A stretch of DNA of 64,000 nt from Tetraselmis striata (lineage: Eukaryota > Chlorophyta > Chlorodendrophyceae > Chlorodendrales > Chlorodendraceae), in the NCBI GenBank assembly GCA_006384855.1, contig VCJN01000219.1, positions 1 through 64,000 of the forward strand, written 5' to 3'. Positions within the stretch are counted from its first letter, which is position 1. The number at the start of each line of letters is the position of its first letter. Shown here piece after piece: positions 1 to 12,920 of this stretch. The notes under the pieces are model-generated. The model was not told where the DNA came from. It was given only the letters and a program-made list of their open reading frames with translations, and ran no database searches. Made by a program: the position numbers and the translations under genes.

Positions 1-671
1 CCGAGATGTGTAGTTGGCAACGCTTTTTGGCTACGTGGCATGCGCTACGTGCGTCTCATCAGCACGTGACCGCTCGCGCTCCCCCCTCATCATCCCGCCG
101 GCAGCCCCATCCCTACCCGCAACACGCAAGACGAACCACCTAAACAAAGGCCACCATATGCCTAGGTTGGCGCGCTGCCACCGCGGTAGGCGCGGTATGT
201 GTGTCCGATTGGCATCAGTGGGACGGCCTGGGTTGACGAGGCGGATGGTCACGTGGACGCTGAGTTTTGACCAAATGATGCTGTATTTGACTGTATCAAC
301 CAGTTACTAATAGCTACTCGTACCCATTTCCGTACGTTGCATCAGCATTGTGACCACGCCGCACCTGGCTTGAACTCCGGGAGGATTTCATTACGCGAGT
401 AACCGGGGAACCGGTGTGGCACCCGCGATGGCTTATTTGGAGTGGGATACACCCGTACTGCGAGCGCGTCACGAGGTTTCGCCTGGTGCCTGATTTCAGC
501 TGCAGCGGCCATTTTACAACGGATGGTGCTCTTGGGGTTTAGAATTGCACGGTGGCACATTATTGATGGGCGGCATGACGACGCTGGCGTCGCTGCGCCG
601 CGTCCCACGCTGTCTCCGTGGGCGCGCGGGCAGGGCAGGGCAGGGCAGGGCAGGGCAGCGGCCGGCCTGCT
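1..671. other. left-edge stretch without a recognised gene
   Basis: I see no supported coding exon here. The only structure is a short GGGCA direct repeat (about five units, near 626-658). This lies just beyond the stop codon of the minus-strand gene to its right, so part of the stretch is probably that gene's 3' untranslated region. Open frames across it lack any conserved motif. Confidence 0.4.
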
Positions 672-2372
672 CTATGGCCGCCTTGAGCTGACTGCCGCCA
701 GCTTGTTGGTCACCTTGTGGCAGTACTCCACGCTGCCGATCGCCCTGCCCGCCTCTTTGGGCCTGCCGCAGCATCAACAGCCGCATTCAATCGACACACG
801 TCGGCACTTGGTTGGCTTTCTCGTGCGTTGTCGATGAGACACGGTCATGTTTCCCTGACTTCCCTATAGCTGGTTTTTATCTACAGACTTCCAATTGATC
901 AACGTGCATGGAACCACAACGACATGACAGCCATGAGGTCAACGCTGGATACACCGTGAGGTGTGTTCGCAAGAAGGGGGCAAGAAGGGGGGGGGGGTTA
1001 CCGGGTGATGGGGGATGCGATGTGCGCCTGCTTGGTCTGGGCCAGAGGCGAAGCCTGGGTGTGGGAGGGGAAGAAAGGGAAGCCGGCTGTCAGATCGGAG
1101 CAGCTTTTGAGCATGCACAGCAGGTTGGGAGTGTGAACAATGGAAGCGGGAAGAGAGGGTTGGGGGGGGTACCCAGCCAAAGTGATGGCTGTGAACATAG
1201 CTCGGGGAGAAGGTGCCCTTGGCTTCGTATAGATTGCGGACCTGCATGCCAGGGGGAAGCAAGGGCCAGCGGTTTTAGAGCGCGCGTTCATGGCTGCATA
1301 ATAGTGGTGCATTCAGGGTCAGCGATGTGTGTGCTTACCGCGTCTGCAGTGGCCGTCCGGACGCTGTTTGCCCGGAAGATTGACAGCGGGAGCAACTGTC
1401 AGTGGAGAAGGTCCTAATGCTATCCGCGACACGATTAAGAGCGCGGTGACGAGCATATCCGAGCAATTTGTTGCATAGCTATTGAGATGGAGAGAAAGGG
1501 ACGCCCGGGGGGGGGGGGGGGGGGGGGGGGGCTCACGTGTTCCCATCCTGCGTGGATGCAGTTAGTGGCGGCATATCGGAGGTAACCAACAGCTGTCGCA
1601 GCTCAGCCAGTGTTTTTGAGTTGGTGTTGTGTTTCTTCTCCACATGCTGTGTCATGTACGGCAGGCACGGTTGCGGGTCATGTACAGGCAGGAAGACCAT
1701 GCGGACGGATCTGGCACTGCTGATGTGAGCGATCGGTGGATTGCATGCGCATACAAGGGGTGGGGATTGGCGTGACTGGGGCAGGTACACACCTGGCCGA
1801 GGGTGGGGCGATAAAGCGACTCTCGATATGCGGTCAGACCTTCTGTCTGGTCCTGGTCCAGTGTGCCATGGAGTCCCTTCTGCTGCCGCCTGCAATTGTC
1901 GTCCAAATAGAGCAATCCCGTGAGCAAGTCATTCGTACGCGGGGGTAGCCAACTAGGAATCGCGAACGGAGCAGTGGCATGCGCCAATTCGTGAATACTT
2001 CACGCGCTTTTGCCCAATACTGACAGCTGCCGCTCGAGACATACCCTCCAAAACCACCCCGGCATCGGACGCAGCGAGCCGACCGCGCGCGGGCCTCAGC
2101 CTCCGACCTTGCGGTGGGTGTGGCGGCTATCGGCAACAACAAGGCAAAAGGGCTCGAGGGCACGGCTGCCAGGCGAGAATCGGATGGAGCGGGGCCGCAG
2201 GGGCGACGCGCCTGTCCTCAGTGGAAATCCACTCTTTGGCGTGGTCCGGCTTGTATTGCGAGTAGATGCCCCGCCCTGCCGTTGTCGGGTTGGCGCGCCA
2301 TGTCGCGTCGGACATGCTTGCTTCTAAACGCGAGAATCTGCACAGTGTGCACGGAAGAACGCGGCAAGGCAC
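672..2372 (-). CDS. unidentified spliced gene, several exons
   Basis: I do not recognise the protein. The exon signals look genuine. An exon at 1716-1587 (after a CAG acceptor) reads ARSVRMVFLPVHDPQPCLPY and continues to a GTTACC donor, in phase with an exon at 1241-1173 that reads VRNLYEAKGTFSPSYVHSHH and ends at a GTACCC donor. A last exon, after a CGGCAG acceptor near 770, contains VEYCHKVTNKLAAV and stops at 672-674. Upstream, 2300-1790 holds more probable coding sequence (for example GRGIYSQYKPDHAKEWIS, and a segment ending at a CCAG|GTGTGT donor at 1793), but the frame joining it to the next exon is not resolved. The start codon is unknown. A C-run directly follows the donor at 1172, as in other genes of this window. 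A G-run of about 24 bases (1508-1531) sits in the intron between 1587 and 1241. Treat the outer limits as approximate. Confidence 0.45.
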
Positions 2373-2399
2373 GTCCTAGGCAAGGGTTTGTGTCGTGTG

Positions 2400-4290
2400 G
2401 CGGTTCCTGGGCAGGCGCGACCTTCCTGGACCCGGCTGCGTACCTTTTCGGGGAGGTTGCCGTACCTCACATGCGGAGTAGCGACATCGCCGCCGCCGTG
2501 GCGCGCAGATCAATGCCAACAATATGCGAGCCAACATCGTACTCTATATAAAAATTTGATGCGTCTGTATATTTAATCACTGTAATACTAGATGGATCTA
2601 GGTCTTGCCGTTCTGTTTTAGGATATATATTTTCATTTCATTTCAGTATTTCTAGTCCGACTGGTATTATATCATCCGGATTTCACGCCGGGGTACTGCA
2701 TGCTGTGACGGATGCGGTGGTGATTTGTTTACGATTATTGTGGACGAGTTCGGCCCTTGAGTCGTACTTGTACGTGCAAATTAGGAATAAACTTAATATA
2801 TTCGCGCGCCGAGACGGAAAAAACAGGAGTGTTATCGGTATAGCGCTACTAGCGACCAATCCTCATTATTTATTGCTGCTGGCGAATACCTGTACAATCT
2901 TCGCCGCCGTGGTCGTATAGTTCTCATCAGCATCAGCGTCATAATTCGCATGATGGGAATGGGAAAGTTTTCCAGCTATGCCGTCGGGCCCTCCCTCACA
3001 TTGCCTTTGTTGTTGCACATGTATCGCACTCCCGAAATGCTTTGCTCCGCGGGTTGGGGCTTGCCCCAACTCGCATTACTCGAATGGGCCGACGCCCAAA
3101 CGGGTAGGGCGGACCTTTCGTGGTCAGTGCCGGGTATTTTGATGGCAGTGTTTTAGACGGTGATCCAACAGTGTTGGAAATTTTATCACTGGCCCTAATT
3201 AGTCTTGCATAATGCTTCGGCAATTTGCTTGATTACTTTAAGGGAGCGTCGCCTACCCAGGGCTTTCCTTCACTGGATTGCTGCCTAAACGGCCGTCGTA
3301 GAGACGCTGCAAGGGTTTCACTGGCACCAGTCCTGTCCCGGGGACGAAAAAACAAAATCATAATTAGCAACTGAACGTACAAATTACATCGTACAGTAGG
3401 TACCGTACGCGTACGCTGCTCCCTACTGAGTCGCTATTAGACGACAGCTGCTAAGCTACGCGAGCAATCCCAGGGTAGGGCTTGTATTCGTGGTACTGTT
3501 ATTGCCGTCAAGACCGTATGTGCTACCTCTACAGCCATCCTCCGCGAGCTGCCCCCACCAAGCGTTGGCCCAACCGCCGCACCCATACTCGGCAATCTCC
3601 TCGGCCTTCTTCGCCGATCAGAATTCGCCGGCTCGGTGGGAGGGCGAGGCGGACGCGTGCGGACCGCTGGCGGGGGAGCCTTCAGGGAGGGGCGGCATGC
3701 CGTCTATCGGCGGCAGGTGTAGCGCTGTCGCGAGCCCCCCTTCCCCGTAATCGGCTTTCCGACAGGTAGAGCTGCCACGACAAGCTTATGCATGCAAATT
3801 AATGCGGGGGTTGGCTATTTGGGTACCCTTATGAGGCGACGCGACAGACTGCCCCGGCACGGACTTGCTGCAAACCTCCCTGGGCACTGTGCACACAGGG
3901 AGCGGGGTATGGTGTGGGGCGGCTTGGTCGGGCGCCTTCCCGCCAGGATAAGTAATGGGCATGAGGACAGGTCAGAAAAATACTCTGATAGCGGCAAGAA
4001 GGGCGCAGAACATTGCTTTAAGGGACGAGGTGAAGGGGGGAGGGCGATCCAGCGAGTAGCCAATTGCCAGGCTGGATACACTCGTAATGAAGGCGTCCAT
4101 GCGCCCACCGGCAGGGGGGGGGGGGGGGGTGCTCAACCCGTGGTATCTGGTGCGCAGGCGAGCCTAAAGGCGCTGGACAGCCCCGAGAGGACGGCTCACT
4201 GTGCCTCGTGGCAACCGGGCGGATGGGTGGCATGCCTAAGGGCGCTGCAGCTAGCGCGCTGCGGGTGGGTCCTCCCCCCCCCCCCCCCCC
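2400..4290. other. intergenic stretch with one dispersed repeat copy
   Basis: I see no convincing exon. The stretch holds an AT-rich patch (2550-2700) and, around 3125-3235, one arm of a dispersed repeat whose inverted copy lies at 11690-11805. The repeat is described separately. Confidence 0.4.
3125..3235 (-). repeat. dispersed repeat, copy 1 (inverted relative to 11.7 kb)
   Basis: The reverse complement of this stretch matches 11690-11805 over about 110 bases with scattered substitutions. Shared blocks include AAGCAAATTGCCGAAGCATT, TCACCGTCTAAA and CCCGGCACTGACC. Both copies keep an open frame with ISN-VGSPSK-LPS-YPAL. The motif CAGTCCTGTCCCGGG also occurs near each copy (about 3329 and 11830). 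This suggests fragments of one mobile element. The element type is unknown. Confidence 0.6.
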
Positions 4291-7200
4291 CCCGACGGCT
4301 CCAGTCGTTGCTCCAGTCTTCAAGAGATGCCTATATTCAATGGAAGTGCCGGTCTGTCCTGTTGCAGTCGCTGGAGGAGCGGAAGCAGTATCGCTTTGTG
4401 CCGGTGGGGGGCCGGGATGAGAGCGGCGTTGCGGTCCTGCCGACGCCCTCCACCAGCAAACCGCCCTGCACCGTCTCACATGGCCGCCGGCGAGGGCAGG
4501 CAGCGCCCAACGCTCGCTCGATGCAATTGCTAGACATGAGCAGCAGCAAGCTTGCCATGATGGAGGGGCTGGTCGGGCCGGAGGAGGAGATGCTTGTGAA
4601 GCAGGAGGCGGAGAAGGGGGGCTTCTACCAGCCGCGCATCATAGGCGCGGTCTCGAGGTCAAGTGAAGAGGCGGTGCAGAAACAGGCGGTGCAGAAAGCG
4701 CGCCCGTGGCGTCGCATCGGGGTGCGCCGCCACCTCCCTGCTCTGGCCGCCACCTTCTTGCAAGCACTGCGTTCGTGCATGTTTGCATGTGTTTGTGTCT
4801 GTGTGTTTGTGTGTCTGTGTTTGTGTGTGCAACATGTATTTGCTCGTTATAAATATACCTGCCACTGGTTATTAATATCCCGGAGTCGCCACTGGGGTTT
4901 GTCGTGGTTAATGACCGGGCAGTAACCAACCCCCAATTTCCAAAATATAGCGTCTTGAGCGACAAACCCCACCTGTTGGCGAATTGGAGTGAATAGTGGC
5001 TCAAACTAGTGTTTGTAGTGAGTATATCCCCCCCCCCTTGTCGCAAGTCGCTAGGTAACCATACTTGGTTCGTATCCGGTTGTAATCCCCTCTTCCTAGT
5101 TGAGGTCGCTGGTGACACCAACGGCATAGACATAAATGAATTTTCTGTTATGACATTATGATGCCTGAGCCCGAGTACTTGTATGTACTGCTATGCATGT
5201 GGTTGTGTCCCCACGATGTGTGTGTGTACGACTAGGCAAGTGGGTGTTCTCAGCGATGAGGTTCCTGTGCGCTGCAGGACAACGGCTACAAGACCCTGAA
5301 GGACGCCATCTCCAGCTCTGACGCCAGGAAGAAGACCGTGCGGTGCGGGCTGTGTGTCCAAGTTGCTTGTTCTGCGTGCACACCGCTGCGCCCGCCTGAG
5401 CCGATTACGCTCGCCCGCGTCCTGACATCTCTGCGCCCGGGCAATTAGGCACGGCACCTCGCTCACCCAGGCGGTCAAGCAGGACCGCGGCGCTCGCAGC
5501 GACGGGCAAGTCGCTGCACCCTGTCCCCACCCACCCACCCGCCAGACCCTCCCCACCAGCATCGGCTTGCATCGCCTGCCTCTGCGGCTTCCACCCCCCC
5601 CCCCCCCCACCCTGCCCCTGAGCCCTTTGCCTCCAACCCATCACTGCACCCGTAACAGTCACCGAGGGGAAGGAAACCCTCGGAAGCGGAAACCAGGCCG
5701 CGCAGCCAGCAAGCACCAGCCGCAGCTGAAGCTTCCCGTGCTAGTAGAGGCGCCCAGCCCCACAGGTCCCCCCCCCCCCCCCCCCCCTTGTGACAGTGAC
5801 AAGTACTAGTTTGATGTGAACCTGAGACTACGTGTATATGTGCGATACGCTGCCGTGTGGCAAGCGTTGTGTTTTTGGGACAAACGTCGCCTCGATTGCT
5901 ACACCCCCTCCCCATTCCGCTCAGACGCGTTAGAGCTGAAACTGAGACATATTATCTGAATGTCCGCCGCGGCGACCAGGCGAGGCACGGGAGGGCGCGG
6001 GCGGCCTTCTTGACTCGTTCTTCAACCCCGAGGTAGCAGGTGAGCGGCCGCCCTGCCGCCCAATGGCTTCTCCGCCCTCGTTGCCCATGGTTTGATCGTG
6101 GCACGGGCAGCGTTGTCTGGTCTTCGATGTGGGCGTGGGCACATGCGCCGGTCCGCTTCCCTGTCGCTGCGGAAGCTGCAACAGCGGAACGTGCGTTTTC
6201 GATGAACGCCTCCGTGTGTTATACAGATGAGGAACCTCACCTGGCCGTCACGCATTGCGACCAACATGGCTTCCATTCTATCAGTTTCAGTTTCAATGAG
6301 GCAGTGTGAACCAAAGAAGCCGTCATGCGCACTCCTCCGTTCCACACCATGCTGCTGCAGTGTCTGTTGACTTGTGGTCAATTGTTTATGGCCCCCGCAG
6401 TGAAAGGCATCACGGAGGACTTTGACCGAATGCAGGGCAGTGCGGTGCAGCGGCTGGGCAAAGTGCTGGGGAAGATGGTGCGAAGCTTGGAACGCGCCAC
6501 TGCTGCGTCTATTGCGCCTCCCATCATGCCCTACCTACCTATCCCCGCCCCCCCCCCCCCCCCCCCCCCCCTCCTCTGCTCTATCACCTCTATCGCGAAG
6601 GACAAATCGGAAAGAAAAAGAGTCAATAAAATAGAGAAATATGTTATTAGAGATATAAATCTCTATAAATACTAGCGCGTAAGTGGCAAAACTTAAACCG
6701 GCCGCGGGGCCTGCCCTGGCCGTGTTTTGCCACCCTGCTGGCGTTGTTTTCCAATAAGTTTCCTCTAATACTATAATAATTACATGAGCTAGCTGCAGCA
6801 GGCGATAGCGCTATCAGGAGATCACTAGAAAAGGACAATCGGAAAGGTCCTCCACAGACCCTCCTCTATAATACCCTTCCCCTACCGCATTACGGGTACA
6901 AGTACGGGTAGTCGCTATCTACACGGTGTGGGTTGTGGGCCGCGAATAAACGGCTTATTCGGCTGTTTTATATATACATGACCTGGCTGCAGAATAAGGC
7001 GATATCAGGAAATCATCAGAAAAGGACAATATCGGAAAGATCCTCTATACAGCAACTGCGAGGTGGCAGTAGCAGGAGAGGATGCAGAATGGGCACGAGC
7101 CCACGCATCAGACTTGGCCATCTGCACACCTGCAGAGAGAATGCCGCCCAGGGTACCATGCAGGCAACTACGCAAGCAGAGACCCGCTGCAACAGCCCCC

Positions 7201-10196
7201 GGCTGTTTATATCATACAGTAATCCTTACTGCTTTTAGCGCGTGGATTTTTGGTTACGGGCCTATTTTTGCAACAACGCGCCACCGATAAATACGTGTAG
7301 CCCCGCGGCCCGGCGCTAAGAGGGTTCTGCTTAAGTGTAGGCTTTTTCCTCCCCCAGTACTTTGCGTGCATTCTCTTGACGCTCTCCCTGTAACCAAAAA
7401 GTATAATAAATACGTGTACCCCCGCTGCTGCTGACCACCCGTATTGTAGTTAGTACTGGTAGCAATACGGGTGAGAGAACGCATCAGGGCGCTTGAAATA
7501 ATACCCATACTACTTGAATACTGGTACTCCTGGCGGGCTTGTACCACCCGAAGAATGCAATGCAAAAATACGTGGTAGCTTTTTTACAGAACGAGTGTGT
7601 ACAGCTCATCGTCGACCTAGGACAATCGTCCTGATACTCGTTCTGCCATAGAGTGCGTGATGATTATAATCGTAATTCATCTTTGTGCATCGGCATATTA
7701 AGAAAAGTTAAGTTCGCCCCGGGACATCGGCCGAAGCCGCCCCAGCACTTGACCTCTTGAGCCAACTGCAGTCGTAGGTCTGGCATAGCCCGTAGACCAG
7801 CGCCTCATTCGAACCCCGAAGGGCTTTGCATCAACCAGGGAAACCGGGGACACGCCGGGACATGCATAAACCCAGGACACGCCGGGACGATATTGCCGAA
7901 ATGCATTGACCAGGATTCATCGATACCAGGACCTCTCACGTACGAGACGACCGCTCAACCAAGCGGACAAGGGGTGTGCATCTGTATATACGCATTCCTG
8001 TAACTTTATCTAGTTTGGCGGGAATATATATGTGTCATGTTTCATCATGGGCAGTACACAATTATAAAATGTCCTTAGTGCTCACCCAAAGTCCATCCAC
8101 AATAAATAAGACTAGGATGTATCTGTCAGATTGCTGTCAAGAAAAGACAGATTATCAACAGATGTTCTATTTGTTATATTCTTGTTTCTTTTCTATTTGC
8201 CCAATGTGCACCCTTATCACTACTGGTGAGTCAAACACACAAATGTATATGTTATATGCTAACATCAATGTATGAGCTTCCATATATAAACATATAAATA
8301 TACATATACTGCATATACAGATATAAGATCTTTAAAAACAATATATATAAAAGTGATATTTAAATAATAATAAGAATAATTATTCTAAATAAGTAGATAA
8401 ATATATACAACGCACCCCCCCCCCCCCCCCCCCCCCCCCCGGTACTCTCCTCAGTGGGTGGTGCTTGACCCAGATCAGCCCACAGCAAATGTTCATATAC
8501 CCCCATCGTGGCCAAGCTGGGGGTGCACAGTGGATGTCAGTGCATCAGCCAATTCGCCAGCATAAAAGTTGCAGCAGCACTGGCAAGAGAATCGCCCCAT
8601 CCAATCGTACGGAAGAGCGAGCCCCGCTGTGCTGTTTCCTGCCGCTGCTGCGCATCTTTCAAGCCGCATCTCAGCGGACAATCGCAGGCTTGACCGTCCC
8701 CGCTGCCCCGCGCGACATCGGATGGGACCCACTCCAGGACGAGTCGCGCGCGGCCGGCTTGGAGACCAAGTTCAGCGTGCTGTACAACGACATGCGGGGC
8801 GGCCGCTCGTCCCGGGGGCACGTGGCGCCGGAGGTGACGTCGGAGCGGTGGCGGCTCGCGGCAGAGAAGCAGCGCCTGGAGTCCAAGCTCAAGGGTGGGT
8901 AGTCCCGCCTGTGTGGCCGCCCGGCCTGCCCTCCTCCATCATGCTGGCCGACTGGGGGGTTGTGATAAGCAGGCATCCTGCTGGAAAGAGCGGTTGTTGT
9001 GGTGGTTTTGGGGGGGAAGGGGGTTCCCTGGGTTGGTCCCCCAGGAAATCTAAATCGGCACACGCTCACATCACATCAGCTCATGTTCCGCCATGTTCGC
9101 GATGCCCCCCCCCCCCCCCCCCAACCAGTCCGCCCCTCCACGCACACGCACTAACAGCCCTTCCCGCACGGCACCGCAGCCTTCGTGGACCACCAGTGGT
9201 TTCTCAAGCTGATGGCTACCGTCTCCCAGAACGGGCGCCAGATGACCATGCCCGAAGAGCACATCATGAGTGAGATTAAAAAGGTCCCCCCTACCCTGCC
9301 CCCCCAACCCAAACATGCCAGCCCCCGCCCATGACAGCCACTCACGGCAGCACCATGTTTGCCCGCAGATTGTGGAGCTCGGGCAGATGTTCGACGTGCT
9401 GGACTTTCTGACGATGGTCGCCTGCGTGCCGAGGTCCTACCACAACAGCGACGGCGTGCAGCACATCTTCGAGTTTCTCAGGCAACTCGTGGCAACCCCG
9501 CCCATGGCCCCCCCCAAGTTTGACGGATGAAAGTCATTGCCGTGAAACGCCCAGCGCCATGGAGCCCTTTGTGCCTCAGCGGGCAGCAAGCGCAGCCTAG
9601 AGAGGCTAATAATGGCGACTAACGTGACCTGAGGGCACTGGCGTTGGCTGAGTGCGGGGTTGAATGGGGGCGATATGGGTCCGTAACGGTCATATGGTCC
9701 GAGTCGGGCAATGTAAACTCGTCGAATATTTCTTAGCTTACACCGGCGCTTAATCCTTGATACATGTCTACATTGTCGGAGTTCGGATCCGAAGCCCGGG
9801 GTTAGGGCACTCTCCGCCTTGTCGGTAGACGGGTTTTGCCGCCTTGTTGACTGGTTGGCTCATCGCTAATATCTGCGCCGGACCTTACTGACCGAACCAG
9901 ACGGAATTGCACAGCAGCACTCGAATGCACGGGACAACGTTGCAGTGGGCAACAATGACCCGGGCTGCTCTTTGGCAGTCAGGCTGACAGGCGGCGTTGC
10001 GGCCTGGTGACGTCTCTGTAGGCAAAAGGTGGACGTGAAGGGCGAGGAGTACCGCGACTTCCTGGAGCAGCGCAACCTGCCCGTGCCGGCGGCGCTCGCG
10101 AAGATCACGAGCCAGAAGAAGCGCAGCGAGTGGGTGTCGCAGACCCGGAGCTCGCGCCCGGGGTCGGAGGGCAACCCTTTTGCAGAGGACGACTGA
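4270..10196 (+). CDS. unidentified multi-exon gene; last four exons well defined
   Basis: The product is not recognised. The last four exons agree in phase: 8688-8894, 9180-9283, 9369-9481 and 10022-10196, ending at a TGA stop. They encode a soluble, mixed-charge C-terminal region with segments PRDIGWDPLQDES, FVDHQWFLKLMATVSQNG, IVELGQMFDVLDFLTMVACV and GEEYRDFLEQRNLPVPA, and an acidic end (NPFAEDD). The intron after 9481 starts with GC rather than GT, and phase requires this. Probable earlier exons are near 4370-4660 (SLEERKQYRFVPVGGRDES to EKGGFYQPR), 5278-5340 (DNGYKTLKDAISSSDARKK) and 6401-6477 (KGITEDFDRMQGSAVQRLGK). Their links to each other and to 8688 are not resolved, so 4270 is a guess and two genes are possible. 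There are no signal peptides or membrane segments in the clear part. The gene converges on PIG-T, 415 bases away. Confidence 0.5.
5788..5915 (+). repeat. tRNA-like dispersed repeat, copy in an intron or spacer
   Basis: This stretch matches the repeat that is tandemly triplicated at 62.9-63.6 kb on the opposite strand. Shared blocks in the same order are TACTAGT, GACTACG-GTATAT, CTGCCGTGTGG, AAGCGTTGTG and CGCCTCGATTG-TACA. It directly follows a C-run (5766-5787). The block GTGTGGCAAGCG resembles a polymerase III A box. The distal part carrying the B box is missing here, so this is a truncated copy. Confidence 0.6.
6780..7050 (+). repeat. two direct copies of a dispersed repeat
   Basis: About 65 bases at 6783-6850 recur at 6978-7045. 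Shared blocks are ACATGA-CT-GCTGCAG, GCGATA, TATCAGGA-ATCA and AGAAAAGGACAAT followed by CGGAAAG-TCCTC. A weaker third copy lies at 17410-17470 (ACATGAGCTGGCTGGATGCA, CAATCAGGAAATCACC). No coding function is apparent. It is probably a fragment of a transposable element. Confidence 0.5.
7910..7971 (-). other. tRNA-like sequence (possible SINE head)
   Basis: Read on the minus strand, the sequence has TTGTCCG, a D-arm-like block TTGGTTGAGCGG (a good A box), an anticodon-arm-like TCTC...GAGA hairpin and a TCGATGAATCC block resembling a B box with inserted bases. A related sequence with the same order of blocks lies at 39725-39800. The anticodon stem and T arm are imperfect, so I judge it a tRNA-derived repeat rather than a working tRNA gene. 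Confidence 0.35.
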
Positions 10197-10610
10197 TGTA
10201 ACAAATAATGCGGGGTCGGACCGTGCGGGGCCTAGAGGGTGGGACTGCCCCCCACGGGCACGACATCACCCACTCTGGCCGGACCGCCCCGCCATGCATA
10301 CGTGCTCGGTATGGTGGCCACGGCGACAGCGACGGCGACGGTGATGATGGTGGTCAGGATGAAGCGCGACCTGGGCAACCTCACCGGAGTCGTGTCTTTT
10401 TCTTTTTTTCTTTTTCGTTTCGCAGGAAGTCGAAATGTGTCGTGTCCCCTCACTCTCACCTTCACCATATCTCTTTGGCCGTAGGTGTGAGGGCATGCTC
10501 CGCCGGGGGAAGGGGGGGGGGGGGGGGGGGTTCGGACATGTTCGGACCTTGTAGCTTTGATGTTGGGTGGGGGTTGGGTGGGCGGGGGGTGGGCGGGGGG
10601 GGGGGGGAAT
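10197..10610. other. spacer between two convergent genes
   Basis: This holds the presumed 3' ends of the plus-strand gene ending at 10196 and of PIG-T ending at 10611. It contains a T-rich patch near 10395-10425 and G-runs at about 10516-10530 and 10596-10608. No gene is seen. Confidence 0.5.
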
Positions 10611-12889
10611 TCACAGCAACCCCTCCAGCATGGCCTCCAGGTCCACGCCGAGCAGCGAGCCCGCCTGCCGCTGGACCTCCTTGTCCAGCACCAGCATGGC
10701 GGCGCCAAAGACGAGCACCACCGCCGCGATCCGGGCAGCGCGGGCCCGGGCGCCGCGAGGCGCCGCCGCGCGCGCCGCCGCCGCCCGCGGCCGGCGCAGC
10801 ATGGTGGCGAGGAGGCTGCCGAGGTAGACGGAGAGCAGCGTGCAGGTGAAGCACGTGACGTTGTAGGGCATGCTGAAGTCCGGCAGCGCCAGCGGCAGCA
10901 GCAGCCCCTCCGTGTACACCTGCGCGCGGCCATCCGCATCCTCACCATCGTCAGCGCAGCCGCGCCCATGTCCTGCGGTGCGGGTACACCGGCAACGCCG
11001 ACGGTGCAGCATCCAGCAGCGCGCTGCCAGACAAGGTGCCCATCCCGGTCATTGCCGGAGGGCGCCTCTCAGTGGGCGGAGGGTAAGCGTGCCCCTAGAG
11101 CGCAACATCGTTTCTCTTGTGGATGATGTCGAGGGGCTTTAGGCAGTACGTGACCGGCTCGAGCGCGGCGAGGTGTTGCATGCACAGGGAGGCATCACGC
11201 GGTGTGGAGTGAACCCCCCTCATGCCCTAGACTGCCTGAACACCAAGCTGGAAAAGTGCGGCACATCGGCATGACTTAGAAAAGGGGGGGGGGGGGGGGG
11301 GGGGGGGGGGGTTCGGGTTTACCACGGGGCTGAAGAGCTCCTCGGAGCGGTTGCCAGCGGCCAGCAGCGCGTCGCGGAGTGGGGTCGCGCTCACGGGGAG
11401 CGGCTCCCCTGCAGCGGTGGCGGCGGTGCGGCCGGCCACAGCGGGCGGCTCCTTGGCCAGGAACACCATTGCTGCCGGGATGTCGAATCCCCTGGCGTGG
11501 ACAAAGGGGGGGCGGGTGCACGTGTTAGCGGCCGCCTCCCGGGGTTTTGGGGCAATGCGCGAGCGCGTCGCGGGAGAGGCCTGGTCGTCATGCTGAGGGC
11601 GGTGCCTAACGGGGGAGCAGCAGGCTAAGGAGCCAGCAGGGTTGGGTGGGGAGGAGGCGAGTGCTCGGCGCCCCGTTGTAGTCATCAAGCAAATTGCCGA
11701 AGCATTCCGCAAGACTAGATGAAGGCCAGTGATGAGATTTCGAACGCCGTTGGGTCACCGTCTAAAGCACTGCCATCAAACTACCCGGCACTGACCTACA
11801 GTACCTGCCCTGCAGGTACCTGTCCTGTCAGTCCTGTCCCGGGGGCCAAAAAGTGCGCGGCGATAGCCTCAAGAGCCGTGCCCAGGGAGCCCAGGAAGCT
11901 AGAGGTAACTCGGCCCGGAGGGACATCCCCACCGGGGCGCACGCGCATGGTAGCCGCCGCGAGTCTGCCTTTGGTATGAACACAGCAGACGGTGTTGCTA
12001 AACAAACTTCGTAGCAATCACTGCCATTTCATCAGGTATCTCTCGCGGCTGCGGCGCTCGGCGCCAGCGAAATAATCTAGTCTGTGGTCTATGCCATTTC
12101 CTCACCTTCCCTCCCAACAGGGCCTTTGTGGTGCTCTCTAGCCCCCACCATTCACCCATCGCAATGCCGCCCTCTCTTGCCCGCGAGCTCCCCCTCTCAT
12201 CTGCAGCCCCCCCCCCAGCCCGCTACCCGTGTGCGTCTGCTCACCGGTGCGTGTCCGGCGGGTGCTCCGTCACGGTGAGGAAGGCCTTGTCGAACGACAT
12301 CGTGAGGTGCATCACCGCGGCGGACGTCACGTTGGCGAGGCACAGCTCCACCGCCGCCGGCCGCTGGCGGTCGCGGCCCGGCAGCAGCCGGCGGGCCGCC
12401 GCCGCCGCCTCCCAGCTGGCGGGCTGCCCGTCCACCGTCAGCGCCAGGCTGTGCAGGTACAGCCGCACGTACCACGGCACCAGCTGGCTCACGCACAGGA
12501 GCAGCCCGCCCCGCCCGGCCTCCGCGCCCGCCTCAAAGCGCACCTCCGTAACGATGGTCCCGCGCTCATCGCCCTTGCCTGCCAGGTACCTGCCGTGGCA
12601 AGTTGGGGATTTGTTACAGCGCGGCAGGGGAGCGGGGGGTTCCTCCGGCACCACCCGCGTCTCATGTGTCAAAACGGACACAGCCAATCCACTTCCCATT
12701 CTCACACGGGGTTAGTCAGCAACACAATGTGACATGGATTTGTGAATAGTTTATGGAATTGTTGCTTCCTGGGTATGCGGGATGGCGCAGGAAGTCGATC
12801 AAAATGAACGCAGGTAAACTGGTGTTGGATGAGGTGTTTGTGTGTGTGTGTGTGTGTGGGGGGGGGGGGTGTTGGATGTGTGTATGTGT

Positions 12890-12920
<31 letters not shown>

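Noticed and set aside
3792..4925. A 377-codon open frame on the plus strand
   Set aside because: It crosses a C-run and low-complexity sequence. Only about 4370-4660 looks coding, so it is not one continuous protein.
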